A program made the position numbers and the translations under genes. 64,000 nucleotides of DNA from Hysterium pulicare CBS 123377 (lineage: Eukaryota; Ascomycota; Dothideomycetes; Hysteriales; Hysteriaceae): NCBI GenBank assembly GCA_000467715.1, contig AJFK01000895.1:1-64000 (forward strand), in the 5' to 3' direction. Under the pieces are notes generated by a model. That model was not told where the DNA came from. It made no database searches and saw only the letters and a program-made list of their open reading frames with translations. Shown piece after piece: positions 21,518-34,730 of this stretch. Within the stretch, counting starts at the first letter, position 1; every line of letters starts with the position of its first letter.

Positions 21518-22419
21518 AATTTTATGTGTTGTTGGTGTTAGTAGAAATTTTATATTTTCTGAGCCCTTTAGAGTAGATACCCAATTTATATGTTATTCCT
21601 GAGTCACCTCCATGACGGCAACTTGCTTTGAGGCTTGGTACAGAGTCCAAACCGCCTTTGTAGGCTGATGAGAAAGCCGTCGGTAGACGTAGGTGCATCC
21701 TCGGAAAACGATAAGTCATCACACTCTTATGTAGCATGATATAAATTTTAAGAAGATAATATCTATAAATTAATAAATTTTTATGTATAGCTTATATCCC
21801 TTTTCCTACCTAAGAAAGGACAGAGAAGGGATAAAAGAACCTATATGGGTTAGGCTTACAGCAGCGAAAGCACTTGCGTACATAACACGGAGATTACATC
21901 TCCCGAAGGGAGGGAAGTGAATACAGTATATGGTTCTAAAGGTTTTATAAGAACCTTCTATGTTATCATTATTTGGCATTAACATCCGTCCCTTCAATCA
22001 AGTCTAAAAGCTAACTCCCCTGCAGTAAGTAAACAACCTAAACGCCATACCACACCCTCAAGGCCTTCAGGCGGCGCTATCGGCTTGACGTTTTTTTGCA
22101 CCCTTGGTCGGAAGCTGGCACCGTAGCGTTCGGGAAAGAAGGAGGATGGGAGGAGTCATCTCGTATCACCACTAGTATTCTACATGACTATCCCAGTCAC
22201 GGCTGAGACGAAGGAGTTGGGGCTTGTATCCCTAGCGAATGGGCTCTAAAAATGTTTTCTATTTTGGAAGGTCTACCATAAACAAGCTGTTTATGAAAGG
22301 CTATTTTGCTGGTTCGAAACTTAGGAAAAATAAAGACTCCGCAAAATCTACGGATGTCTGCCGCAACTACGCGTCCGTCCTGCCCATAACCCCATCCCAT
22401 TCCATTCCTTTACCCAAAC
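21518..22419. other. Intergenic stretch, AT-rich in the middle
   Basis: Lies between convergent genes. About 21720-21800 is strongly AT-rich (runs such as ATAAATTAATAAATTTTT). No open frame of note and no clear element ends. It could be worn-down repeat sequence, but nothing identifies a family. Confidence 0.5.
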
Positions 22420-25400
22420 CTACATAAACATATAAATAACCCCAGACCTATCCGCCGAAATAACCATCCCATACGGAATCTCCAACAATGCAACATCCAT
22501 AACATTGTCCAAATGACTCCCCAACAAATGCTGCTGCTGCAACGAAATAAGCGAACTCCGCGAAGGTTTATTTCCTCCCCTCTTGGCCGATGTATTCGAC
22601 GACGCTCTACTACTATCTCTTCCACTTGAGAGCGAAGACTGCTGGGCTTGATGAGGCTGGGATAATCTCTCGGTTACGATAATCGTATCTGGACTCGGTT
22701 GATCGATCTTGTAGGTTGGTTTTGCTTCTTCCATGTCCATGCCGCTGACGACCATAGAGGCTTCGTAGCGTGTTGTATCCCAGTATCTGACTTTCCAGTC
22801 CGGGCCAGCGGTAAGGAGGAATAGTTGCTTAGGCTCCCCACCATCCTCTACGGATTGCGAACCCAACACCATTGCCCGGATGCCGCGGTCGATGCTTGTG
22901 TTTGCAGTTGATTCTAGAGATGTAGCAAATCGGCCAAGCATTCCGCCCGCTTTCTCTTCGTCCAGATCAATCAATGTCGTGCTCTTCGATCCTGTCTCTC
23001 GGCTCGTTCCAGTTCGGTATACCTCTTTACATACAGTCTTCTCTATGTCCCAGACCGTGACTTCGCCTTGGCCGGTGCCGCCCGCGACGTAGACTCGGCT
23101 CTTGCGCGATCGAATAGGTGAGAGTATAATTCGATGTATCGGCGATGAGCCATGAAAACCCCAAGACTTGAGGCGAAGTCTAAATCGAAGATCCCATAAA
23201 TCCATTACGCCATGCGAGGTTCCCAGCAGTAACCAGTTGTGCCTCCGGTCAACACAGAAACAGGTTGGGGTGCCATGGTGAATTGGATTGCTCAGTGTAA
23301 ACAGTTCTGTCATTGTCCGCAGCTCTAGCGCGATGACTTTGGAAGTGTTCGTAGCCAAGATAAGTATTGATTGGTTTTCGCTGTTGTAGTGTTCAGACCA
23401 CACTGCGTAATCGCCCTCCTGAAGCTGGTATTCGCGCAGAACTTTGACTTTCCCGAACTTTGAATTGTTATGGGATGGATAGTATTCTACCCTTACCACA
23501 GTGACACTTCCGTCGGTGCCTGTGCAAGCAAAACAATAAGTATTTTCGATAAAGACAAGGCTTGATACTTTGACGCCAGCAGAGAGTGAAAAGGTTTGCC
23601 GGGACCGGCGGCTAATGTTTCGCTCTAATCTTGAAGTATCCCATACCTTGACAGTGCCATCGTCGGATCCAGTGATAAAAAAGGCATGATCTTGGGCCAC
23701 CAACACGCGAGTGACTGCTGCGGTGTGTTCCCCGAGCATGGCAACTAAAATGCCTTCGGGTCGCCACGGTTTTGCTGGTGAAGAATTCTCGCCGCTCCTA
23801 TGTTTGATTGGTTCTCGTCGAAGGTTTGGCGGTATTTGAGCACCAATCTCAAGATCATCGATTGGATGGTTTTCTTGGTAAAGCGAATCCAATAGTCTCA
23901 ATACGCTTGGGTCGTTTCCGGTGTAGTTGTGCATGTCTTTGTATCGTATCCTTGACGGGCTTCTTTGAGGCCGCTCTTGAGCTAGGGAACTTTGCCGACT
24001 AGTTCTCAATCCATCCCGTTGGGCTACATCGACCTTGCCGAAAGCATTTTCAGAGGTTGTTCCAGTCTCTGCTACAGCTTTATTGTCACGTCTGTTTAGT
24101 AAGCTGATAGCACTACCCTTATTCCGAAGACCGTGGATGTGGTCTCCTATTGAGACTCCTGCAAGAGAGCCGACTGGGGATTGCCCAGTCGGAGAGCCAG
24201 TGGCCCTGGGTGCTGATCTAGGTACTTGGAGCGATCCACGACGAAAGTCAGTCTCCGAAGTTGGTGAACCTTGACCAGAATGCAAATCACTTGGTGACGA
24301 AGAGAGCTTCCTTGGGGACGGGACGGAATTTCGTCGTGCTTCAGACTCTCCCCGAGTCAGTCGATCTACGTGAGATGGTTTTCGCCTTGATAGAACGTCG
24401 TCTTCCGTTGTGGAAGCCTCAAGCAAGGCATCTGCGACAGTGCGTGGCCTTTGGGCCTGGTCTGTACCTGACCCATCATCTCGATCGCGGACTTGCGCTC
24501 TCTCTGATACCTTCTGGCCAGTGTCAAATAACACTGTCTGAGGGATAATATTTAGTTCCGTGAGAGCAATTATTTTGTTGAATCGTGCTTGAGATGACCC
24601 TGACTCATCCTTCCGACGTCGATGCGCAACCCTCCAAATGTATTCTCTGAGTGCCACAAGTTTGAAACCATCATCCGGATCCATTCCTGAGTTGCGAAGT
24701 CGTTTGAGCCAATAATCATCCTCATCGTTCTTTGGTAATTTCTGCAGGACTTTGGGATCAAGTTCCTTACCAGAAACGGTGGGTACGGTATCTTCGGTGG
24801 ATCCGAAGGAGAACGTTCGTTGTTGTCTTGCTGGAGCCCAGAAAAGCCCTTTCTCCGATGTGACGGCCCAGGTTGAAGCGAGATCCAACACCAGCCGTGG
24901 TAATGGTTTCTTTAACGAATCAAGTAATCTGAGCTCGGAGAATTCCGACGGTAGTACCTTGAGATAAGGTCTGATTAAACTGACGAGTATGCTGTGTGTG
25001 TCGGCAACAGACAAGTATTTTGTTGCAGCTGAGATGAATTGCGCAGCGGCCTCCCTGATCCATATGTTCGGGTGCATGGTGAAACGACCCACGATATCGA
25101 CTAGCTCCCAAGTTTTGGATCGTTGGAACAAGCCAAGCTCTGCCATGGAGGAGAAAGCCCTGAGCACTTTCTCAACAACGAATTCTTCGGGGTCAGTAAG
25201 AGCCTGTACCATTAGAGGTAGGATGAATTCTTCGAGACTGGGACCTCCGACAAAGACGGCTACACCAACGATAGTGTCGAAGAACGCGCATTTAAGCATC
25301 CAGTCGCGATCATTCAAATATGTATTCAGATGGCTAAGTACGACGTCGTTAGCTTTGGGGCTCCCAAAGAAGACACATAAGCCTGCAACTGATCCAAGCA

Positions 25401-27254
25401 TAGCACGACGGACAGAAGGTTCAGTATCCGTGAGGAGAGCTTTCGTTTGTACTTCGAATGGGGACAGCAATTCTAATCGGTCCCTGTCGAAGAGCGTTTG
25501 GTAAGACGAAGCAGACATGATATCATCCTCTGCTTCCGGATCAATGGGTGGTAGTGATCCATTAATACGCATAGCTTGTATCATATCCAGAAATCTGGAC
25601 GCCGTATTAGCCAATGTGCCCATGCAAGATGCATAGGTCATCCGAACTAGCGAGCTCGGCTTCGCTGAAGATCCTGGGCTGAATACAGCAAGTCTTGGGA
25701 GAATGTATTCGGGAAATATATAGGCATTTAGTGGGGTGATAACTCGGACAAGGTCTAATGTTTGAGTCAGAGTTCGTAAAGCGGCAACCTTCACCAGATC
25801 GGATTTATCGAGCAGAAGATTCGTTAGGTAAGGAATGATACGGTCGAGCTTCGCTTCGTCAGGAATCCTCTCCGCAAATGCTAATAGGAGTTCGCAGGCT
25901 CGGATACGAGCAGATGCTCTAGCTGTGCCCCGCAAAGAAGATACAATGATATTCAGGAAGATCAGGCAGCCGTCGTCCGGAGAAAGTCCTGTTCTAGGCG
26001 ACGCTTGATGTTGATAATTAGGAATATCAACACAGATAGGAAAGAGTGGGTTGTTCGGCATATGGACTGCATGATGTGGCTGGCTCGGCTCGAAACCTTC
26101 TCCGCCAGCTAAAAGGACGGAAATCTTGTCAAAGTCATTGTAAATCTTCTCAATCCTGTCGTCCGTTTCGCCAAGATTGTCAGATCCGGCGGTGACTGGT
26201 CGTCGGCCTGATGATGGGTCTGTGATGGAATGCATATATTGTTGAAGAAACCCATAGAAATAGTGTGGAAAAGCCTTGCCCTTCCAGAAATTTAGATACT
26301 CCTCGGCGACGTATCTAGAATTTGGGTCCAGTTGAATCATATGAGTGACAAGTTCGCGGATATTGTCGTCGGATATTTTGCTAAGGTGAGTGTGTGTCGG
26401 GTCGTACTCTTTCTGTCGGTATTTGAACATCTGGCTTAAAGAGAAGATGGGCGTCTCAAGAAACAGCTCGGCAATGACACATCCTACACTAAAGATGTCC
26501 ATAGCCCAAGTAATATTCTCTTCGCCTTCGGGATGAGTTCCGGCGGGTAGAAATCGTTCAGGGGCCAAATAACATGTTCGACGTCCAGACATATCAAAAT
26601 AAAACGTGAAGTCGGAGGGGTTGTCTTCCGGTAAGTAAGTAGGCTTAAACGAAGATGAGAAGTCTGTCAGATACAGCCAGTTCCAAGAGGTCACAAGAAC
26701 ATTCTCCGTTTTGATATCGCCGTGGTAGATGTTCCGCGCATGACAGTCGCGAACAGCGCAGAGGAGTTGAAAAGAAATCCACTTCCTCTCGATATCTTCG
26801 AGGAACGGTCGGGTACTATACTTGTCAGACCTGTTTTGATTTTTTGCGGATGAGAACACAACGTTACCTCATACGGTCGTATAGTGAACTATGAATATAC
26901 TGACGAACAAGATACCCATTCCCACTCGTTTCGATGATACGGTGGTATGCCAAAGCATTTGGAACTTCGGCAAGTGCTTTTCTCTCGTCTGCAGTGCACA
27001 TTAACACAGAATAGGCCAAAAGAGGGCTCAGATTATTTACCGAGAAGTAGTCGAACATATTTATCAAGTGTCAGTTCCTGATACGGCTTCATCACTACTT
27101 TTGCAACAACCAATCCATCTTTATGCCTAGCCCGGATGGATTTCATAAAACGAGCGGCGCCGAGGGTTTTCTCATATGTAAGATCAGCTAGCTCTGGCAC
27201 ATCGATGCCGGCTGAGCCAGCGGATAACGTAGTAAGAGAATATCCTTGGCCCAT
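22420..27254 (-). CDS. VPS15: Vps15, regulatory protein kinase of the Vps34 PI3-kinase complex
   Basis: Membrane-anchored pseudokinase-like subunit that supports Vps34 in endosomal sorting and autophagy. Exons 27254-27041, 26988-26868 and 26830-22420 give 1581 residues. The N-terminus MGQGYSLTTL provides Gly2 for myristoylation. The kinase domain has the family-typical HGDIKTENVLVTSWNWLYL loop with HGD in place of HRD, followed by LTDFSSSFKPTYLPEDN. HEAT-type helical repeats fill about residues 380-750, a Ser/Pro/Arg-rich linker comes next, and WD repeats form the C-terminus (ITGSDDGTVKVWDTS, LLLGTSHGVMDLWDLRFR). It is divergent from ALG2 with 329 bp between starts. Length and domain order fit filamentous-fungal Vps15. 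Confidence 0.97.
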
Positions 27255-27583
27255 GTTGGTGGTTGGATGGGCTGAAGTTTATTAGGTATTGTTCGTAGAG
27301 CAGTTACCTCGAAGTCCGCATATTGAGTCTTAAGGATTAGCCTGGGTTCCGGCCAGAGTCGTGAATAGGTTCCCAGAAATTTAAGTGGTGCCTTCTCCTG
27401 TTCATCAGTTCAGATAGAGGTCGGCGTCATGTGAAGCGTTGAGACAGAAGTCATCCTTCACCTCCATCAAGATGCCGACCGTTACCTAGCCTAAAACTCT
27501 CTAAACTCACCAGCCACGCACTGCCACAGCTTGCTAGTCAACAGGCCACCTCTTGGCTTTTCACACTCGTCACATCAACAACT
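27255..27583. promoter_or_regulatory. Shared promoter region of VPS15 and ALG2
   Basis: 329 bp between the two divergent start codons, with no room for another gene. It must contain both promoters and leaders; no specific operator was recognised. Confidence 0.6.
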
Positions 27584-29099
27584 ATGGCCTCGAAACCCCA
27601 GAACATAGTGTTCTTCCACCCTGACTTGGGCATTGGCGGTGCCGAACGCCTGGTCATCGATGCCGCCGTCGGTCTTCAAAGCAGAGGTCATAAAGTTACA
27701 ATCTTCACCTCCTACTGCGATGCTAGACACTGCTTCGACGAAGCGCGCGATGGTACGCACCTTGTTAATCATCCACGACCATTCTTTGCTCATAGTGAAG
27801 GACAAGGTAGCTGAGACTCTACTTTGCAAAACAAAGGAACCCTCGATGTACGCGTACGCGGTAACTCCATCATACCCTCTGCCATCTTAGGCCGATTCGC
27901 TATCCTATGCGCCATTCTCCGACAGCTACATCTGATCGTTCAGATAGCGATATTCTCTTCGGAATTGCGGAACCTGCAGGCCACTACCTTTTTCGTCGAT
28001 CAATTAAGCGCTGGTATACCGCTACTACGATTAGTACAGCCGAAAATTCGAGTCATCTTCTATTGCCATTTCCCTGACAAACTCCTGGCAAAGAAGGGAG
28101 GCTTGTTCAAAACACTGTATAGAGGACCATTCGATTGGATTGAAAGCTGGAGTACAGGATGCAGTGACACGATCGTGGTGAACAGCAAATTTACAAGAGG
28201 TGTCTTTGGAGAGGCATTCCCGGGCTTGAAGGACCGAGAGCCAAGGGTAGTTTATCCTTGTGTGGACACGACAGTGGCAGATGACTTCGAAGAAGTGAAG
28301 CCACTATGGGATAATAAGAAAGTACTCCTCAGCATCAACCGGTATGAAAAGAAGAAGGATGTGGCACTTGCTATCCGAGCGTATGCCGGACTATCACCCA
28401 AGGAACGACAGAACACGAGACTTGTGATAGCTGGTATGTCTACAATCATGCAAGTAATGCTGTCATATCTAACTATGTATTTTCATAGGAGGCTATGATG
28501 CACGAGTCGCCGAGAACCTCTCCACCTATACCGAGCTGTGTGAGCTATCCGACTCTCTGAAATTCAAGCATGCGACTGCCAAAACAGTGATCAGTGCCAT
28601 GTCCATACCTGACGATATCGCCGTCCTTTTTCTCCACTCCGTCCCGAACGCTTTCAAATCCACCCTCCTGAAAACCTCCCGACTTCTCGTCTACACACCT
28701 CGCAACGAACACTTTGGCATCGTGCCTCTCGAGGCCATGATGGCAGGAATACCTGTTCTAGCAGCGAACGAAGGCGGTCCCACTGAGACGGTGATAAGTG
28801 GTCAGACTGGCTGGCTCAGGGATGTGAAGAAAGTGCAGGATTGGACTGAGGTCATGCGCGTTGCGTTGGAGGATGGGGCTGGAGAGGAGAGGCTCAGGGA
28901 GATGGGTAAATGGGGGCGTGAGAGAGTCATCTCAGAGTTCTCCAAAGAGAAGATGGCGGAAAGACTGGAAGGGGAGATTCAGGGGATGAAGGGACCCAGG
29001 CCGCCGGTGGTCACCCGTGCCGCTGTGCTATGGGGAGTTGGCCTGCTTGGCGGGTTGTCTGCATTCGCTTTTTGGGTAGTGAGCAGACTCAGTGCGTAG
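27584..29099 (+). CDS. ALG2: Alpha-1,3/1,6-mannosyltransferase Alg2
   Basis: Adds the second and third mannose to the lipid-linked Man1GlcNAc2 precursor on the cytosolic face of the ER, using GDP-mannose. Exons 27584-27752, 27837-28433 and 28489-29099 give 458 residues. The GT4 family features are [20 protein letters not shown] at the start, [43 protein letters not shown], and the nucleotide-sugar site [18 protein letters not shown] with GGPTE after it. A C-terminal hydrophobic helix ([20 protein letters not shown]) fits membrane association. ALG3, a later step of the same pathway, lies about 6 kb downstream on the other strand. Confidence 0.97.
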
Positions 29100-29748
29100 G
29101 TATATACATAGGTTGCGAAGGAATACATTAAGTAGAATGTCTTATAGCCCTTCTGAAGGCTGTGCATACCTATTCCAGTGGAGGTTATCGCGGTAGACCG
29201 ACCCATTTTGGGCTTTTTAACGGGCTTCGAAGCGGCCTTCCTGCTGTGAGGGCATCCCATTTACCTACATTACATATCTCTATTTTAAGATATAGGGGGA
29301 AAAGGTTATAGTAGAAACTATATATTTCAAGTTTATATAGATTGCTTTTTCTTCTCTTCTAAAAGAAAGAATCTTTACTAGAGTAATTAGTAGGTACCTA
29401 TACGTGAAGTAAAAGCAGACTTGATACCATCCTTTCTTTCCACCACAATGTTATAAATGAAGACTTGACCCCCAGTACAGCTCGTCTAACCATTTTTCAT
29501 TCTCCTCCACCCAATGCAATTCACTACTTTCTCAGAAGTGACTCCACTCAATCTCCAAAATCGCACTACGTCATCCCGTAACCGCAACCTTGTAAACAAA
29601 GCCACAGCTAGCTAGCTACCTAGATACAAGAAGAGCTCATCACCGCCTCCCATTCCAAATCTCCACACATTTCCAAACTATAAGCCCAAGCCCAAGCCCA
29701 CTCTCTCCAAACCCACCTCCACCCCAAACCCAAACATCCAATTCCCCC
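29100..29748. other. Intergenic stretch
   Basis: AT-rich around 29270-29400, followed by a C/A-rich leader before 29749. No gene supported. Confidence 0.5.
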
Positions 29749-30300
29749 ATGGACAACGCCGCCCCAGCATCACCAACCCCAAACCCAACCCCAACCCCAA
29801 CAACCCCCAAACCCCCCCACACCCGCTACCGCATCGGCCGCGGCGAAACCGGCGTGCTAACCTACGAGCCCTACAAATCGCAAATCCTGCCCCTCTGGCG
29901 CTTCAAAACCCCCGCCATAGCGCGCAAAAGCGCCGACGATATACGGCGGAAGTTCGAGCAGTATGATCAGGAAGACGACTTCGTGGGCATGGATATGTGT
30001 AGGAAGTTCCTGCAGATGGGCATGACGCGCGCGAAGAGGTATGCGAATCATAAGGGGGGCAGGAAGTATGATGGGGTTACGGGGAGGGAGCTGGAGAGGA
30101 GTGCGGGGTTTGAGGGGAGGGAGGAGAAGGAGGAGGCTAGTAGGGTTTTTAGGGAGGTTTGGGAGAGGTGTAAGGGGTATGAGGGGTATGTGAGGAGGAA
30201 GGAGGTGTTTTTGGCGGAGCAGAGGAAGTGGGATAGGGAGGAGAAAAGGATGAAGAACGGGAAGGAGAAGGGAATGGTAGAGAACGAGGGAGGGGAATGA
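29749..30300 (+). CDS. DUF4385 family protein
   Basis: Conserved protein of unknown function found in fungi, bacteria and large DNA viruses. The single exon codes for 183 residues. After a Pro/Thr-rich N-terminus, residues about 27-105 carry the family hallmarks in order: YRIGRGETGVLTYEPYKSQI, LPLWRFKTPAIA, DDFVGMDMCRKFLQMGMTRA and KRYANHKGGRKYDG. The C-terminal third is a charged helix (Glu/Arg/Lys-rich). Strong G-rich codon use in the second half makes the reverse strand open as well, but that is a shadow. Confidence 0.88.
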   Translation: MDNAAPASPTPNPTPTPTTPKPPHTRYRIGRGETGVLTYEPYKSQILPLWRFKTPAIARKSADDIRRKFEQYDQEDDFVGMDMCRKFLQMGMTRAKRYANHKGGRKYDGVTGRELERSAGFEGREEKEEASRVFREVWERCKGYEGYVRRKEVFLAEQRKWDREEKRMKNGKEKGMVENEGGE

Positions 30301-30398
30301 TGGTAGGTGTTGCATTTCTTCTCATCTTCGTGAGTTATATTCTATGTTATCCTTCCCATCCATGATCTCTCATATATATCCAGCCCACCAGTCTCCTC

Positions 30399-31802
30399 CT
30401 ACAAGCCATGCGGCTTGATAGGTTTGGTAGGCGTCACGCTATCCAACAAGCCCGCAAACTTCAACAACCCGATATCCGAGCTTGTGTTCCGTGAGTTATA
30501 TTTTCCGCCGCCGAATTCAAACAGGAAGTTCATGGGGAATCCGACTTGGAATCCACTCGCCGAATCGATATCATCAATCTCCTCATCCGTCAACTGCAAC
30601 CCCAAAGCCTCAATGTTGCCCTTCAAATGTTCTACCTTCCTGCCACCAACAATCGGGAACACGTACGGTGCCTTGTGCATGACATAAGCCAATGCAACAC
30701 TCGTCATCACGGTATTCTTCTTCTTCGAGATCTCTTCGAGCTTCTTGGAGATGTTGATTTGAGCTTCGGATGGTCCGCCCATGTTACGGCCTTCGCTTGA
30801 TTTTCGCTGCTCTTCGGTCTTGAAATTGCCGCCGCCGAGGGAGCCCCAGGGTGCTAGTGCCATGCCTTCTTCACGGGCCATGGGGATGATTTCGCGCTCG
30901 AAGTCGCGGTCGGCAGCGGACCAGCGGCCTTGGTAGACGCTGAATTGGCGAAGGCCATGATTACGGGCGTCTAGTAATGTACGTGTTAGTTAAAGGTTCC
31001 TCTTAGAGGTAGAATCAGTTGTAAGGGGTGGGGAAACAGGTAGAAAAGGGGAAGGAGACATACATTCGTTTGCCTTGGACACAACCCAAGCTGGGGTATC
31101 ACTAACACCCAGGTATAGTACTTTCCCTGCCTGAACCATGGTGTTCAAGCTCTGCATCAATTCGGCCGTACTAGTGGTGAAGTCCCACCAATGAACGTAC
31201 AACAGATCGATGTAGGACGTCTGAAGCTTCTTCAGACTGGCTTCAAGGGATAGATGCAAGGATTTGGTGCTATTGCCCGCATAATTGTCCTTGAACCGGG
31301 GGACGTCCTTGGAATTGGGATCAGGATAACAGGTTGTGAATTTGGTAGCAATGACCATTTGGTCCCGAATCTTCTTCTTGGCCATCCATTCTCCAATCCA
31401 CGTCTCTGATTCTTCGTTCTGGTAGTTGTTGGAGCTGTTGGTGGGGTGTGTCAGTCTCGATCTGGAATCAGGTACCGCGGCTATCGTGATGTGGGGCAGA
31501 CGCCCTGATAGTGGGGTTGGGGAGTTCACTCACGTATCGATGAAGTTACCGCCTTGATCGAAGAAGTAGTCGAGCATTTCGAAGGATGTGGTCTTGTCGC
31601 ATTTGCCCATGACGGACTCCCTGAAGTCTCTTAGAAACTGCCTGCAACTAGTAGCATTTGGAGCGGGAAATAGCTACCAGGCATCTCCAAAGTTCATTCC
31701 TCCCAGGCATAGTGGCGAAACTCGAATGCCGGCTGTAGGAGCAAGGACTCGATGGAACTCAAGCAAGCTCTTTGGCTTGGGTGGAGCTCCAAAGATAGAC
31801 AT
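30399..31802 (-). CDS. Aldo/keto reductase, aryl-alcohol dehydrogenase / norsolorinic-acid-reductase type
   Basis: NADPH-dependent TIM-barrel reductase of the AKR group that includes yeast Aad proteins and fungal NorA-like enzymes. Exons 31802-31678, 31620-31534, 31434-31064 and 30970-30399 give 384 residues. Motifs include [14 protein letters not shown] near the start, [17 protein letters not shown] (catalytic Asp and Tyr), [12 protein letters not shown] (active-site His), [19 protein letters not shown] and [20 protein letters not shown]. The C-terminal AAD-type extension ends in [17 protein letters not shown] run at about 31939-31946 lies upstream on the minus strand. No polyketide synthase is nearby, so a role in a toxin pathway is not supported. 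Confidence 0.93.
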
Positions 31803-32411
31803 GACGATTGAGGTTTTGGTGTGAAGGAATCGACTAATTCAGGTAGAATTGAAGCTTGAGAACTCGAAGCTTAGGAATTGACAGTAGACTGATCGGGGCA
31901 AAGAGAAGTAGAACTCAATGGCAGTCCCAAGGAGCTCCCTTATATATTTTTTAGCGAAGCGGAGACATGACGTCTTGCAACTGATAGTTCAGAACCCTCC
32001 TTGCTGTGGTGGGGAGCTTTCGGCAGCTGCAACAAAGAGGGAGCAGTGATTTGAGGATAGCCAGTTAAGTCCGATGTTAAGTCCGCCCCCTGCCACTTAA
32101 ACCTCTAAGGCTTGGAAACCCCTAGCTAGATTTGCGATTAAGACGACTGGAATATTCAACACAGCTTAACGCGAAAACCGTGACGCTTTGTCCGTTTCGT
32201 AGTTAAGCTAAGGTAGATCCTATATCCGAAAAGTTCGATCAACAAGCATGCAAGGCCAATGCTAAAGCTAAGCCCCTACTTCCTCTGAATTTGTACTCCT
32301 TAAATCCCTGCAAATGTTCCGAAACCAAATACGGAAATGAGCATAGCTGCTGTATTCCACAGGAAGAAGGAAGCATTTGATCAGCCAACCACAGAGCCCA
32401 GGGATGTCGTC
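31803..32411. other. Intergenic stretch
   Basis: Promoter region of the reductase (minus strand) and 3' region of the transporter. No coding sequence supported. Confidence 0.5.
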
Positions 32412-34144
32412 TTACTCGGTCCTCTTCCGCACTCTAGGCAGAACAAACCAACAGATAAGCATCACAACATACAGTCCTATACACACGGGATGAAGAACCC
32501 ATGTTCCCACAGCTTGTGCCAAAATACCCGTGGTGAAAGGCGCAACAGCGCCGCCTGAACTTCCAGCCGAACCAATGAATCCAATGGCCGTCGTCTGGAC
32601 ATGTCTCGGCATGAGTTTTGTGAAGATTGTCTGAGCGCAAGGATACACGGGGCCTAAAAGTAGACCGAGAATAGCCACAGCTACGGCGTCGCCAATAACG
32701 TTGGGAATGAGCCATGCGAGAAGCTGAAATACCATTGATCCTGCAACGAGACCAATGACAAAGGTCCGCTCTCCGATCTTTCCGGCAGCGTGCGTGAGTG
32801 TGAATCTCCCCAGGGTTATCCCTCCCTGGATATATAATCAGTATGTGATGAATGAGCTGTTCGAGCTGATAGAAGACAGACCCAGAAACCTGCCGTGACA
32901 TAACCAACATGCGCCGGATCGCCATTGCGATAACTGATGAGGAAAGAAATAACCCAGCCGGAAACGGAGACCTCTGCTCCTTGGTATGCGAAGATGAAGG
33001 CCGCGCCAAGAAGTGTAGTCCGGTTCTTCAGAGCTTGCTTCAAATTACCGAGTTTGGACACTTCTCCTTCCCCTATCGCATGCTGACGGCTTGCTGTACG
33101 CTCTAAAGCTGATAGAAGCATGGCTGGAGAATCCTCTTTGTATGACCAGAACGCCCAAGCAGCAAACATCATACAGAGCACTCTCAGCCCGAGAGTGATG
33201 AAGTAGAATCGAGTCCAGATCAAGCCCTTTGAAGCCATGACTGTTGCCATTATAGGAGCTACAATTCCTGTGACAGGTGTTAGAATGGAAGGTCGAGATA
33301 CAGATGTTGAGCTTTACCTCCAATGCCATAGCTGCCGTGGGCAATTCCTAGGATAACGGTTGAAGGATGTAGATTTGCACAGAAAACATTGTTTAAGGCA
33401 AGGTTCGTCGCCTGACCAAATCCAGTGAGGAAGAATCTGAAATTAAGTGAGGATTTGAATGCAAGTCTACAATGGAATGGCTTACGATATGACAACGACT
33501 GGAAAAGGAGGCGTAGTTACTATCATGATGTACGCAATGAGAATAACTATCTCTGCCAAAATCAGAGACTTCGCCCGACCAAGCCAGTCGAGTATCGTGG
33601 TCGTAGTAAACCCAGCTAAAATATAACCCAGGGCGTTGCCGACGAAGATGAGAGCCACAATAGCGTAGCCAATTTTGTAATACTTCTCCATATAGGGAAT
33701 TAAAGCACCGGGAGCTGACATGAGTTAGTGTGTCATTCATTTCGCGTATCATTCGTTGAACCTAACCATACCGCTATCGTTGATGCCATTTCCGAAGTAA
33801 ATCAAACAGCAGCACAAAACCCTCCACTTGTTCATAGATGAACTGTTCCACGTCTGCATGGAAGATACTGCCTCATCTAGCTTTGGAGAAGGCGGTCTAC
33901 TCATCTCCAATTCATTAGGAGTCTTCGGGGCCATGGGAGTCTGAGCTCGAGTAGGAGGTCCCTTCGCATGAGATGCTCGAGCTCCGTTACCTGGACCATT
34001 GTATTGGTCGCCCCATGTGTATTCATCTAATTCGAATGCAGACGGAGCTGGATCTGCAGCTTTATGATGAGCAGCGGGCGGACTAGTAACGGGATTTGAA
34101 ACAGGTTGAATATCAAAGAAGCCAGCAAAGGTTGCTGAAGACAT
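32412..34144 (-). CDS. Major facilitator superfamily transporter (fucose-permease/Bsc6-like)
   Basis: Polytopic plasma- or organelle-membrane transporter of unknown substrate. Exons 34144-33772, 33714-33486, 33436-33318, 33267-32882 and 32825-32412 give 506 residues. A cytosolic Pro/Ser-rich N-terminus of about 105 residues precedes the first helix (VLCCCLIYFGNGINDSG). Helices follow in two groups of six with a charged loop (KLGNLKQALKNRTTLLGAAF) between. GFWGGITLGRFTLTHAAGKI at the exon 4/5 joint is characteristic of this MFS branch, as is the late block GPVYPCAQTIFTKLMPRHVQ. Sugar or drug transport cannot be told apart from sequence. Confidence 0.9.
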
Positions 34145-34730
34145 GATTATGTTTAGATTAGTCCCAAATTGATCCCTAGGAGTGTGGGTAATGGTGAATT
34201 TGGGGACTGGAGTAGTCGGAATCAGCTCCTTGAAATACCACGATAGATTTGCGTTGCTGAATAATTATTGTACAGCTCGACAGATGGTGGATCAGCAACA
34301 GGTTATGATCTACCCCACAAGCTAAATTATGGAACTTATTCCTAAAATATTGACGAGCTGCTTGAATTCCGCTCTTTTCTCGATGGGTAAAGTCAAAAGT
34401 GGCACAACATGACGCTCACGGACTGCCCCTCGCTAGATTATCGTGAATTTGGGTAGTCAACAGTAACAATAGGTTGGCATATTGGTAATCGGAAGAGAAT
34501 TGCTAGGCGGAACGTCTCAACATGGATACGCTTCCGAGCCCCAATTCTCTGATGGAAGAATTCACTGATTCGATATTGCTGGTGGTGTGAGTCAAATTCG
34601 GGCTCGGCTTGCGAGTCGTTCCAATGAGGAAAATCCCGGCGCCTCTTGCACCTTGCGCCCCTTCTCGGCAAACCTTCCCTCGCAACCTCCACCAAAAAAA
34701 AATCATCGTGAACTCCCACATCAGTCCAGA
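34145..34730. other. Intergenic stretch between divergent genes
   Basis: Promoters of the MFS gene and the EIF1AD-like gene. The minus-strand open frames at 34438-34818 are reverse-strand noise. No gene supported. Confidence 0.5.

Noticed and set aside
1-22000. Secondary-metabolite cluster (enoyl reductase, tyrosinase, laccase)
   Set aside because: No polyketide synthase, peptide synthetase, terpene synthase or pathway regulator is present; the genes are spread over 14 kb among unrelated ones.
21720-22000. AT-rich stretch as a transposon fossil
   Set aside because: No terminal repeats, target duplication or protein remnant could be recognised; base composition alone is not enough.
30399-31802. 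Aflatoxin-type pathway gene (norsolorinic acid reductase)
   Set aside because: The family also contains many general reductases, and no pathway partners lie nearby.
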